DNA from: Clostridia bacterium
GTDB taxonomy: Bacteria; Bacillota; Clostridia; Oscillospirales; CAG-272
Assembly (NCBI GenBank): GCA_017455945.1
Contig: JAFTLM010000207.1
Location: 1 to 16,456 of the forward strand
Direction: 5' to 3'
Length of the DNA: 16,456 bases
Both the position numbers and the translations under genes were made by a program. The notes under the pieces were generated by a model. The model did not search any database. It worked only from the letters and a program-made list of their open reading frames with translations, and had not been told where the DNA came from. This document shows positions 1-7,636 of this stretch, one piece after another (position 1 is the first letter of the stretch; each line of letters starts with the position of its first letter).

Positions 1-735
1 AGTAGCCTCAGCCTCAGCAGCGGGAGCCTCGGTAGCTTCGGGAGCGAAAGCCTCGCCCTGTCTGCCTTCGATAACTGCGTCAGCAAGTACAGAGGAGATG
101 AGCTTGATAGCGCGGATAGCGTCATCGTTACCGGGAATTACGTAGTCAGCATCGTCGGGATCACAGTTGGTATCAACGATAGCAACTACCGGAATACCAA
201 GCTTCTTTGCCTCAAGAACTGCGTTTCTCTCCTTCTTGGGGTCTACGATGAAAATAGCTGCGGGAAGAGTATCCATTGTCTTGATACCGCCGTAGTTCTT
301 CTCAAGGTCGAAGATTTCCTTCTGCTTTGCAGCAATCTCCTTCTTTGTAAGAAGATCGAATGTGCCATCCTCCTGCATCTTCTCAAGGCTGTTAAGTCTT
401 CTGATAGATCTCTGGATGGTCTTGAAGTTTGTCATCATACCGCCGGGCCAACGAACGTTAACGTAGTACATTCCGCAACGCTCCGCTTCTTCCTTGATGG
501 CATCTGCAGCCTGCTTCTTTGTACCAACGAAAAGAACATTTCCGCCTTCTGCGGCAATGTCACGGATGAACATATACGCCTCTTCAAACTTCTTTACGGT
601 TTTCTGAAGGTCGATAATGTAGATTCCGTTTCTCTCTGTGAAGATGTACTCAGACATTTTGGGGTTCCATCTTCTTGTGTGATGTCCGAAATGGACGCCT
701 GCTTCAAGCAGCTGTTTGATTGAAATAATAGACAT
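1..735 (-). CDS. rpsB: 30S ribosomal protein S2 (C-terminus cut by window edge)
   Basis: Structural protein of the small ribosomal subunit, which helps recruit S1 in many bacteria. The minus-strand frame from ATG at 735 stays open for 245 codons to base 1. It begins MSIISIKQLLEAGVHFGHHT, the S2 signature, followed by RRWNPKM and, further on, RWPGGMMTNFKT, VDPKKERNAVLEAKKLGIP and VIPGNDDAIRAIKLI, all in the expected S2 order. The last visible residues form an Ala/Glu/Pro-rich tail, common at the S2 C-terminus, so only a short piece is probably missing. A strong ribosome binding site (AAGGAGG, complement of 744-750) sits just upstream of the ATG. The gene has its own promoter and a structured leader. 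The usual next gene, tsf (elongation factor Ts), would lie beyond the left edge; that is inference. The identity is certain. Confidence 0.98.
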   Translation of the reverse strand, partial: MSIISIKQLLEAGVHFGHHTRRWNPKMSEYIFTERNGIYIIDLQKTVKKFEEAYMFIRDIAAEGGNVLFVGTKKQAADAIKEEAERCGMYYVNVRWPGGMMTNFKTIQRSIRRLNSLEKMQEDGTFDLLTKKEIAAKQKEIFDLEKNYGGIKTMDTLPAAIFIVDPKKERNAVLEAKKLGIPVVAIVDTNCDPDDADYVIPGNDDAIRAIKLISSVLADAVIEGRQGEAFAPEATEAPAAEAEAT

Positions 736-872
736 TTTTATGTCCTCCTTCGGTTATTTCCACCACAAAACATCAAGCGCATAAACCACAGCGAACGCCG
801 TGGCACCGACGCACACTTGTCTTGTGTGTGTATTTTATTTTTACAGTCGCCCAATCACAAGCAGACTGCAAC
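736..872 (-). promoter_or_regulatory. rpsB 5' leader with two hairpins (candidate S2 autoregulatory leader)
   Basis: From the expected transcription start near 872 to the ATG at 735 the rpsB mRNA leader would be about 136 nt, long for a simple leader. It can form a stem of 7 bp with a 4-nt loop at 786-803 (CCACGGC / GCTGTGG, one G-U pair) and a weaker 5-bp stem at 812-828 (CACAC / GTGTG). The paired arms are seen directly. A role in feedback control by S2 is inferred from the general habit of ribosomal protein operons; I do not recognise a named leader family. Confidence 0.4.
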
Positions 873-878
873 TTTTGT

Positions 879-907
879 ATTTTACCATAACTTGTAATAA
901 TAATCAA
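879..907 (-). promoter_or_regulatory. sigma-A-type promoter of rpsB
   Basis: On the minus strand, -35 TTGATT (902-907) and -10 TAAAAT (879-884) are separated by exactly 17 bases. It lies between the end of ylmC and the rpsB leader, so rpsB can be transcribed independently of the genes upstream. Confidence 0.75.
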
Positions 908-933
908 TAGGTTGCAAACAAATTTACAAATTG

Positions 934-1209
934 TTAACACTTTTTGTTTCTATTATCTCTGTTCCTCCCTGCTTCCCACTTAACAAGTATGGTATCTTCA
1001 CCTATACATTCGATATTTTCCCACGGTATAATTATATTTTCGGATTTTTTTGTTCCGAAGCTGAACCAGCCCCCACCGGGAATTATAAGTGCAACGATTC
1101 GGGCGTCGCATACGTTTATTTCAAAATCCGTAGCACAGCCCAACCTTGCTCCGTCACACAGGTTAATTATCTCTTTTTTTCTGATGTCTTCAGTACTGCA
1201 AATATTCAT
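934..1209 (-). CDS. ylmC: YlmC/YmxH family sporulation protein (PRC-barrel)
   Basis: Small 91-residue protein of the YlmC/YmxH family, a single PRC-barrel-like beta domain found throughout spore-forming Firmicutes; its molecular function is not established. The sequence shows the family pattern: an N-terminal 'STEDIRKKEIINLCDGARLG', a central 'ARIVALIIPGGG' strand pair, a 'FSFGTKKSENIIIPWENI' segment and the closing 'IGEDTILVKWE'. The length is normal for the family. The ATG at 1209 has a strong ribosome binding site (AAGGAGG, complement of 1216-1222). It lies 45 bases downstream of the clp gene and probably shares its transcript. No clear terminator follows it before the rpsB promoter. Family membership is secure; a role in sporulation is known only by association. 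Confidence 0.88.
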   Translation of the reverse strand: MNICSTEDIRKKEIINLCDGARLGCATDFEINVCDARIVALIIPGGGWFSFGTKKSENIIIPWENIECIGEDTILVKWEAGRNRDNRNKKC

Positions 1210-1254
1210 AGCAAACCTCCTTGTTATGCTAAAAATATATGCAATCTTAAAAAT

Positions 1255-3561
1255 TTAATTACAGGTCAAAGCGAGAGTTCCGTCAACGACAGACAAGGAA
1301 ACAAGCGATATGGTTTTATCATAATTGGATATGATATATTCAGCAAGTTTGTCCTCAATGTCGGTCTGAATAAATCTCCGCATATTTCTCGCGCCGAATT
1401 TTGTAGAGAACGATTTTTCTGCTACGTAGTCACACACATCTGCGGAATACTTTAATTTTATATTCTTCTCGGACAATACTGTTTCCAACTCTCCGAGCAT
1501 AATATCTGCAATCTTGGAAAAGTCGTTTTTGTCAAGTGATCTGAAAGTGATTATTTCGTCTACCCTGTTTAAAAATTCGGGGCGAAGGAATTTGGACAGT
1601 GCTTTGGAGGTCTTGTTTTCCGAAACGGTTTGCATATCCTCAGAAAAGCCCACAAAAGCTCCTGAACTGTCCGCACCGGCGTTTGTTGTCATAACTATAA
1701 CCGTATTTTCAAAATTGACTTTCTTTCCGTGAGAATCAGTAATAATGCCGTCATCAAGAATTTGAAGCATTGTATTCAAAACGTCGGGGTGAGCCTTTTC
1801 AATTTCGTCAAACAGCACCACAGAATAGGGCTTGCGTCTTATTTTTTCGGTAAGCTGTCCGGCTTCGTCATATCCCACGTATCCGGGAGGCGATCCTATA
1901 ATTTTAGAAACGCTGTGCTTTTCCATATATTCGGACATATCAAGTCTTATAAGAGCATCGGGGGTATCAAAGAGGTCCGCAGCAAGCAACTTTACAAGTT
2001 CTGTTTTTCCTACACCCGTAGGTCCTGCAAATATGAAGGAAACTGGCTTTTTCTTATACGAAACACCTGCACGCTTACGCTTTATTGCTCTTGCCACCGC
2101 ATTAACAGCTTGGTCTTGTCCAACTAATCTTCCTTTAAGACGATTTTCCAAACTATTCAGCATTTCAAACTCATTGGCGGCAATACTTGTAGCAAGAATA
2201 CCCGTCCAGATCTCAACGACTTTTGCAAGATCGTACTCGGTCATAACTATGCTTTCGCATTCCGGTTCGATCTCTTTGAGCCTTTCGGAACACTTGATTT
2301 CCTGAGATTTTACTTTGGCAAGCTTCTCATAGTGTTCCTGTTCACCGTTTTCTGCTATTGTTTCGTTCTCAATAAACTCTCTTTCGGTCTTAAGCTCAAG
2401 CAGTTTGTTTCTTATTTCAAGACTTTCATTGATTGCGGCGCTACTCAAAGAAAGATGTGCCGCCGCCTCGTCTATAAGGTCAATCGCTTTATCCGGAAGA
2501 TATCTGTCGGTTATATATCTCTCAGACATAGTAACCGCTTTTCTCAAAAGCTCTTTGGGGATTTTGATTGAATGATACTTCTCATAGTAATGTTTGATTC
2601 CCTCCAGCATTTTTATTGCATCTTCTATCGAGGGTTCATCTACGGTAACCGGCTGAAAACGCCTTTCAAGTGCCGTATCCTTTTCGATATATTTTCTGTA
2701 CTCGTTAAGCGTAGTCGCACCGATAACCTGAATCTCACCTCTTGAAAGTGCAGGCTTAAGAATATTTGCCGCGTTCATACTTCCGTCAGCGCTTCCCGTT
2801 CCAACTATGTTGTGTATCTCATCAATAACAAGAATAATGTTTCCTTCTGATTTTACCTCTTTTATAAGGCCCATTATTCTTGATTCAAATTGACCTCTAA
2901 ACTGTGTTCCAGCGACGAGAGCCGTCAAATCCACAAGATATATTTCCTTATTTTTCAGTTTATAAGGAACATCTCCTGCCACTATTTTCTGTGCAAGAGC
3001 CTCGGCTATTGCTGTTTTTCCGACACCGGGTTCACCAATAAGGCAGGGATTATTTTTCTGACGTCTGCAAAGAATCTGTATAACACGTGCCAGCTCACGT
3101 TCTCGTCCAACAATGGCATCAAGCTCACCGTTTCGTGCTCGCCTTGTGATATTAGTGCAAAAGCCGTCAAGAAATTTGAGGGTCTTTTCTTTCTTTTGAC
3201 GCTTTTCACCGGAGGATTCGCCACTATCTTCTTTCTTTACAATTTTATTTTCACCGTTGTTTTGCTCAACAGGAAAAAGCCCTGCTTGTTTAAATAGATT
3301 CGGTAGATCTATGGCGGGAGCACCGCTTTCGGGTTCGTTCTCATCTCCGCCCATCATTTCCGCCATTTCTTCTTCTATCTCAGCAAGCTGATCCTGAGTA
3401 ATCCCCATCTTTGACATATAGTCACCGAGAAGGTTATCAAGTGGCAAGCCGAGCTCTTTTGCACAAGTGATACAAACGCCCTCGTTTACTCTTTTTCCGT
3501 TTTCCAATTTAGTCATAAAGACCACGGCCGGTCTTTTATGACATCTCGAACACATAACCAT
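1255..3561 (-). CDS. ClpE-like AAA+ unfoldase, ATP-dependent Clp protease ATP-binding subunit
   Basis: Hexameric AAA+ unfoldase that feeds proteins into the ClpP chamber in the cytoplasm. Residues 4-33 form a zinc finger (C4-x2-C7 ... C30-x2-C33), the mark of ClpE, instead of the ClpC double N-domain repeat. An acidic linker (about 60-85) and a charged segment (105-127) follow. AAA domain 1 has Walker A GEPGVGKT (176-183), Walker B ILVIDE (243-248) and arginines 300-301. A coiled-coil middle domain lies at about 380-432. AAA domain 2 has Walker A GPTGVGKT (513-520), Walker B VVLFDE (581-586) and GAR (723-725). VGF (637-639) matches the ClpP-docking loop. At 768 residues it is slightly longer than typical ClpE. 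The start is uncertain: ATGs lie at 3561 and 3555, neither with a good ribosome binding site. No CtsR or CIRCE operator was seen. It lies 48 bases after cvpA. Confidence 0.9.
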   Translation of the reverse strand: MVMCSRCHKRPAVVFMTKLENGKRVNEGVCITCAKELGLPLDNLLGDYMSKMGITQDQLAEIEEEMAEMMGGDENEPESGAPAIDLPNLFKQAGLFPVEQNNGENKIVKKEDSGESSGEKRQKKEKTLKFLDGFCTNITRRARNGELDAIVGRERELARVIQILCRRQKNNPCLIGEPGVGKTAIAEALAQKIVAGDVPYKLKNKEIYLVDLTALVAGTQFRGQFESRIMGLIKEVKSEGNIILVIDEIHNIVGTGSADGSMNAANILKPALSRGEIQVIGATTLNEYRKYIEKDTALERRFQPVTVDEPSIEDAIKMLEGIKHYYEKYHSIKIPKELLRKAVTMSERYITDRYLPDKAIDLIDEAAAHLSLSSAAINESLEIRNKLLELKTEREFIENETIAENGEQEHYEKLAKVKSQEIKCSERLKEIEPECESIVMTEYDLAKVVEIWTGILATSIAANEFEMLNSLENRLKGRLVGQDQAVNAVARAIKRKRAGVSYKKKPVSFIFAGPTGVGKTELVKLLAADLFDTPDALIRLDMSEYMEKHSVSKIIGSPPGYVGYDEAGQLTEKIRRKPYSVVLFDEIEKAHPDVLNTMLQILDDGIITDSHGKKVNFENTVIVMTTNAGADSSGAFVGFSEDMQTVSENKTSKALSKFLRPEFLNRVDEIITFRSLDKNDFSKIADIMLGELETVLSEKNIKLKYSADVCDYVAEKSFSTKFGARNMRRFIQTDIEDKLAEYIISNYDKTISLVSLSVVDGTLALTCN

Positions 3562-3609
3562 TTTTTGTTAAACTTAAATCGCAACCGCGCAACCTTTCAA
3601 TTTATTATT

Positions 3610-4230
3610 TCAGGAAAAAAGTTTTATACCGTTAAAGAATTTGAATACAAACGAACCAAACACCGCATCTGCAAAAGATGTATTACCGGCAACCAACTTT
3701 ATTATAACGCCAAGCAAGAGCGTAATTACAGCAAGCAGGAAGAAGGACGCCACTATTCCGAGAATAATACCGAAAACGGTATTAATTCCATGCACTACAG
3801 GAAGCTTGGTAATCAAATCTATCAGCGGCTTCATAAGCTTTAGCAACAATATAGCTACCACGAAAACCAAAATATACCCAAATACATTTGATACCAAGCC
3901 TGCCACGGGAGACGCTACTGTTTCAGAAATTTTCTCTGTAGTATCCTCCCAATTAACATTTCCGGAAAACAACTGTCTTACTATGAAAGGAAGCTCATCT
4001 ACAGATTTAATTCCCGAAGCTACTTTGGGCTCAACCCAACCGTATATCCAACCGTATATAAACGTGTTATATAAAAGCTTTCCGACAACAGGTCCTAAAA
4101 TAACTGTAAGTACAAGCGCTATAATTTTTTGACCGTACTTAAAAACAGATTGAAGAAATCCTCTTTTGGCAAAAAGAACAATGTTAAGAATCGCAATGGC
4201 AATCAATAAAACGTCAACTAAAATACTCAT
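3610..4230 (-). CDS. CvpA family membrane protein
   Basis: Integral membrane protein of the CvpA (colicin V production) family, 206 residues. The family's biochemical role is unclear in Firmicutes. Hydrophobic segments lie near residues 4-22, 33-52, 114-134 and 146-176. Typical CvpA features are the N-terminal hydrophobic helix followed by KRGFLQSVFKYG, and a later 'LPVVHGINTVFGIILGIV' stretch. Between the second and third membrane segments is a polar loop of about 60 residues, which is long for the family. The ATG at 4230 overlaps the truA stop as ATGA, with an AGGAG-type binding site inside the truA end, so translation of the two is probably coupled. The family call is good; the function is unknown. 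Confidence 0.82.
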   Translation of the reverse strand: MSILVDVLLIAIAILNIVLFAKRGFLQSVFKYGQKIIALVLTVILGPVVGKLLYNTFIYGWIYGWVEPKVASGIKSVDELPFIVRQLFSGNVNWEDTTEKISETVASPVAGLVSNVFGYILVFVVAILLLKLMKPLIDLITKLPVVHGINTVFGIILGIVASFFLLAVITLLLGVIIKLVAGNTSFADAVFGSFVFKFFNGIKLFS

Positions 4231-5018
4231 AAATTTTCTCCTTTGTAGTTAATGTATGAAACTTTATTCAAAAACAATCCGTGAGCCGGGGCGGTAGCAC
4301 CCGCACACCGCCTGTCTTTTGACTCAATTATAAAATCAATATCAGTCGGCTTAATATTACCTCTGGCAACATCTATAAGTGTACCTGTCATTATTCTGAC
4401 CATATTGTAAAGAAATCCGTCTGCCGCAACTGTGAACAAGATTATATTTTCATCGTTTGGAGCCACCGACACGTTTGCGTAAAATACAGTTCTCACCGCA
4501 TCGGTTATTTTAGACCCCTGTGCCATAAACGAAGTAAAATCATACGTGCCCACAAAATGTTGGGCAGCCTCGTTCATCTTAAAAACATCCTCCGGCAAAA
4601 CATCAAGCGGAAGCTTATAAGCCGTATCAAACAAAAACGGGTTTTTGTTTCTTCCGTTCCACATTCTATATACATATTCTTTATATTTCACATTATACCT
4701 GGCGTGAAAAGATTCATCAACCATTTCAGCAGAAAACACGGATATATCCTCAGGAAGCAAGGCGTTAAACGCCAGCGGAATTTTTTCTATAGGAATAGAA
4801 TGATTCAATTCGCTGCAGCCCTTTTGTGTAACGGTAATACAAAATTCATTTGCATGAACACCGCTATCTGTTCTGCTGCATCCGACAATATCACACTCAA
4901 AACCAAACACCCTCAACGCCACCTCATTAAGCATTTGCTGTACGGTGGGGGCATTATTCTGAACCTGATATCCTCTGTATGCAGTTCCCCTGAATGCAAT
5001 CTTTAAAAACAACTTCAT
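4227..5018 (-). CDS. truA: tRNA pseudouridine(38-40) synthase TruA
   Basis: Converts uridine to pseudouridine at positions 38-40 of the tRNA anticodon stem-loop. The N-terminus (MKLFLKIAFRGTAYRGYQVQ) is typical of TruA, the catalytic aspartate is D51 in the CSRTDSGVHA motif, and later family motifs 'FHARYNVKYKEYVYRM' and 'FLYNMVRIMTGTL' are present. With the ATG at 5018 the protein has 263 residues, a normal length. A longer version from a TTG at 5030 would add four residues and overlap ecfT; the ATG is preferred because it matches the family N-terminus and lies just 2 bases after the ecfT stop (TGAGCATG), suggesting translational reinitiation. ecfA1-ecfA2-ecfT-truA is a classic Firmicutes gene order. 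Confidence 0.95.
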   Translation of the reverse strand: MKLFLKIAFRGTAYRGYQVQNNAPTVQQMLNEVALRVFGFECDIVGCSRTDSGVHANEFCITVTQKGCSELNHSIPIEKIPLAFNALLPEDISVFSAEMVDESFHARYNVKYKEYVYRMWNGRNKNPFLFDTAYKLPLDVLPEDVFKMNEAAQHFVGTYDFTSFMAQGSKITDAVRTVFYANVSVAPNDENIILFTVAADGFLYNMVRIMTGTLIDVARGNIKPTDIDFIIESKDRRCAGATAPAHGLFLNKVSYINYKGENL

Positions 5019-5020
5019 GC

Positions 5021-5854
5021 TCAAAACCAACCGTTCTCAATAAATGGGTACTCTACACCGAAACAGTTTATAAGTATTAATCCGGCAAGAAATGCTATAA
5101 ATATAAACATTGATATAAAATCTCTGGTTCTGTATCTTAAAACGTGCAACTTGGTTCTTCCTTCGCCGCCCCTGTAGCAACGGCACTCCATAGCAATCGC
5201 AAGCTCGTCGGCTCGCCTGAATGCAGAAATAAACAACGGCACCAAAATCGGAATGAGAGCCTTGGCCCTCTTAACTATACTTCCGTTGGTAAAGTCTGCC
5301 CCCCTCGCCTTTTGAGCGGAAATTATTTTATCGGTTTCCTCCATAAGTGTGGGAATAAACCTTAATGCAATAGTCATCATCATCGCAAATTCATGAACCG
5401 GAATTTTTATTTTCTTCAGGAATCCAAAAAGCTGTTCAATACCGTCTGTAAGTTCTATGGGAGTGGTAGTGTACGTCAAAAAGATTCCGGTTCCGATAAT
5501 AAGCGATATCACTCTGAGAACAGATGTAACCGCCGTATAAATTCCCTTTGAATATATCGTTATTTTCCACACAGTCAATTCAACGCCGCCTTTTACAAGA
5601 AAAAGGTTCAAAAACGCCATAAAAACCATTATTATTATTACCGGTTTGATCGAACGCAAAATGGTCTTTATCGGTATTTTGCTAATCAGAATAATTGCCA
5701 GCATTGAAAATATAAGCGCTGTAAATCCGATTGCGCTTTGACAAACAAAAGAACAAACTATATAAAGTATAGCAAGAATCACTTTTGTTCTCGGATCCAA
5801 TCTATGAATAATCGATTCGGCAGGATAATACTGCCCAAACGAAATGTTTTTCAT
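5021..5854 (-). CDS. ecfT: Energy-coupling factor transporter transmembrane protein EcfT
   Basis: Membrane scaffold of an ECF-type vitamin/metal transporter, linking the two ATPases EcfA1 and EcfA2 to interchangeable substrate-binding S components. The 277-residue sequence has several hydrophobic segments (roughly 26-60, 70-88, 105-128, 155-170, 245-266). It carries the family's coupling helices: the first Ala-Arg-Gly motif is intact at 183-185 (QKARGADF), while the second reads AMECRCYRGG (221-230), where the central residues are Cys-Arg-Cys instead of Ala-Arg-Gly. The conserved N-terminal 'HRLDPRTKV' is present. The start ATG at 5854 has a GGAAAGG-like binding site and lies 18 bases after ecfA2. 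No S-component gene is nearby, as expected for a group II module that serves several S proteins encoded elsewhere. Confidence 0.95.
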   Translation of the reverse strand: MKNISFGQYYPAESIIHRLDPRTKVILAILYIVCSFVCQSAIGFTALIFSMLAIILISKIPIKTILRSIKPVIIIMVFMAFLNLFLVKGGVELTVWKITIYSKGIYTAVTSVLRVISLIIGTGIFLTYTTTPIELTDGIEQLFGFLKKIKIPVHEFAMMMTIALRFIPTLMEETDKIISAQKARGADFTNGSIVKRAKALIPILVPLFISAFRRADELAIAMECRCYRGGEGRTKLHVLRYRTRDFISMFIFIAFLAGLILINCFGVEYPFIENGWF

Positions 5855-5872
5855 TTTTATTCAACCTTTCCG

Positions 5873-6730
5873 TTAATGATCGATTTTAAAAAGCTTTGCA
5901 AGTTCGCTCACAGCGTCTTTGACGGTATAAACACCACCGTCAACACACACGCCTTTCTCTTTGAGCAACATCATCAGTTTAGTAACCTGAGGTATTGAAA
6001 GTCCTATTTTTTCAAGCTCACCGGCATTTGAAAAAACCTCTCTGCAATTACCTTGCATAACTACCTTGGAGTGTGCCATAACTATAAGCTCATCACAAAG
6101 CCGTGCCATATCTTCCATACTGTGGCTTACAATAACAACGGTTGCACCGGTTTCATTACGATATTTGACAATACTTTTAAAAATCTCATCTCGTCCAAGA
6201 GGATCAAGACCCGCGGCAGGCTCATCAAGAACCAACACATCAGGTTTCATTGCTATTATCCCCGCAATAGCGGCTCTTCTTTTTTGCCCCCCCGAAAGAT
6301 CAAAGGGAGATTTTTCGAGCAATTCTTCATCCAAGCCGACAAAGCTTGATGCGAGAGCAATTCTTTCCTCAATTTCTGCCTCATCAAGTCCCATATTGCG
6401 AGGTCCAAATGCGATATCTTCTTTGATTGTTTCTTCAAACAACTGGTATTCGGGATACTGCATTACAAGTCCGACCTTAAAACGAACTTTTGAAATTTCC
6501 TTTGGTTTTTCCCAAATATCCGTTCCGTCTACCAATACTCGTCCGGAACTTGGCTTTTCCAATCCGTTTAAAAGCTGAACGAGGGTAGATTTTCCGGAAC
6601 CGGTATGTCCTATGATTCCTGTTATCGTTCCTTCCGTTATGTCAACACTTACGTCATTCAATGCAGTAACTTCATATGGTGTACCGGGACTGTAAACGTA
6701 AGATATATTTTCTAACTTTATTTTTGTCAA
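5873..6730 (-). CDS. ecfA2: Energy-coupling factor transporter ATPase EcfA2
   Basis: One of two ABC ATPases that power the ECF vitamin transporter. The 285 residues show Walker A GHTGSGKST (41-49), Q-loop Q91 in MQYPEYQLFEETIKEDIAFG, signature LSGGQ (145-149), Walker B VLVLDE with catalytic E170 followed by the AAGLDP D-loop, and switch H203 (VSHSM). 'QYPEYQLFEET' is diagnostic of EcfA2 rather than EcfA1. The start is a TTG at 6730: the alignment-conserved N-terminus begins right there and no ATG or GTG is available nearby. A GGGAG binding site lies about 12 bases upstream, a rather long spacing. It is 20 bases downstream of ecfA1. Confidence 0.95.
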   Translation of the reverse strand: MTKIKLENISYVYSPGTPYEVTALNDVSVDITEGTITGIIGHTGSGKSTLVQLLNGLEKPSSGRVLVDGTDIWEKPKEISKVRFKVGLVMQYPEYQLFEETIKEDIAFGPRNMGLDEAEIEERIALASSFVGLDEELLEKSPFDLSGGQKRRAAIAGIIAMKPDVLVLDEPAAGLDPLGRDEIFKSIVKYRNETGATVVIVSHSMEDMARLCDELIVMAHSKVVMQGNCREVFSNAGELEKIGLSIPQVTKLMMLLKEKGVCVDGGVYTVKDAVSELAKLFKIDH

Positions 6731-6750
6731 TTTAACAATTCACTCCCTTT

Positions 6751-7623
6751 TCACAACCCCTGAACATTTGTAAGATAGTTACAAATAAGTTCCGCACAAA
6801 GTTCTGTAGAATAACAATCACCGTCGAGCGGAACTCCGAGTTTTTTCAGTTCCTCCACAATAGCACTGCATTGCGGAACGTCGAGCCCTGCATTTCTGAG
6901 CACATCGGGCTTTGAGAATATTTCGGCCGGAGTTCCGTCCATCAGTATACGACCGTCATCTATAACTACCACTCGGTCCGCCTGCGCCGCTTCGTTCATA
7001 TAGTGGGTAATTGTTACAACAGTGATTCCTTTTTCCTTATTTAACTTTTCCATTGTATTCAAAACATCTTTGCGTCCACTGGGGTCAAGCATAGATGTCG
7101 ATTCATCAAATATAATACATTCCGGTGACATAGCAATAATTCCGGCTATTGCGATTCGCTGCTTTTGACCGCCTGACAGTCTGTGAGGTTCGTGATGAGC
7201 ATATTCGCTCATTCCGACGGTACGTAAAGCTTCGTCCACGCGCTTACGTATCTCTTCTGACGGATATCCAAGGTTCTCCGGTCCAAAGGCTACGTCCTCC
7301 TCAACTATAGTTGCCACAAGCTGATTGTCGGGGTTTTGAAAAACCATTACGACTTTTTTTCGCAGTTCAAACATCGCATCTTCTGTAAGTTCATCGGAAG
7401 TTATGTCAACACCGTCAACAATGATTTTTCCGGATGTAGGCGTAAGTATCATATTCAAAAGCTTGGCAAGTGTCGATTTTCCTGAGCCGTTGTGCCCAAG
7501 AACCGCAACATATTCGCCCTTGCTTATATTGAGCGATATCCCGTTAAGAACAGGAACCTTATCTCCTTCATCTTCGTCATATGCGTATGAAAGATTTTCA
7601 ATTTCAATAAAATTTTTTTCCAT
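6751..7623 (-). CDS. ecfA1: Energy-coupling factor transporter ATPase EcfA1
   Basis: Partner ATPase of EcfA2 in the ECF transporter. In 290 residues it shows Walker A GHNGSGKST (43-51), Q-loop Q96 in VFQNPDNQLVATIVEEDVAFG (the EcfA1 form), signature LSGGQ (149-153), Walker B ending FDE (catalytic E174) with the EcfA1-typical STSMLDP D-loop, and switch H207 (ITHYM). The C-terminal extension after residue 230, with 'GLDVPQCSAIVEELKKLGVPL', is the family's dimerisation/coupling tail. The ATG at 7623 has an AAGGAAG binding site and lies 13 bases after the methyltransferase gene. Confidence 0.96.
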   Translation of the reverse strand: MEKNFIEIENLSYAYDEDEGDKVPVLNGISLNISKGEYVAVLGHNGSGKSTLAKLLNMILTPTSGKIIVDGVDITSDELTEDAMFELRKKVVMVFQNPDNQLVATIVEEDVAFGPENLGYPSEEIRKRVDEALRTVGMSEYAHHEPHRLSGGQKQRIAIAGIIAMSPECIIFDESTSMLDPSGRKDVLNTMEKLNKEKGITVVTITHYMNEAAQADRVVVIDDGRILMDGTPAEIFSKPDVLRNAGLDVPQCSAIVEELKKLGVPLDGDCYSTELCAELICNYLTNVQGL

Positions 7624-7636
7624 TTTACTTCCTTAG

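Noticed and set aside
914..936. AT-rich inverted repeat just after ylmC as a terminator
   Set aside because: Only five weak A-T-rich pairs can form and no T-run follows a GC stem; not a believable terminator.
1264..1270. GGTCAAA, half of a CtsR box, near the clp gene
   Set aside because: It is single, not the tandem CtsR repeat, and lies at the 3' end of the clp coding region, so it cannot be the clp operator.
931..1455. Plus-strand open frame of 174 codons opposite ylmC and the clp end
   Set aside because: It is antisense to two clear genes, has no recognisable protein family and no ribosome binding site; a shadow of the minus-strand coding.
3635..3680. Possible internal promoter (TATAAA with a poor -35) inside the cvpA end ahead of clp
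   Set aside because: The -35 hexamer matches consensus at only three of six positions; not better than chance in AT-rich DNA.
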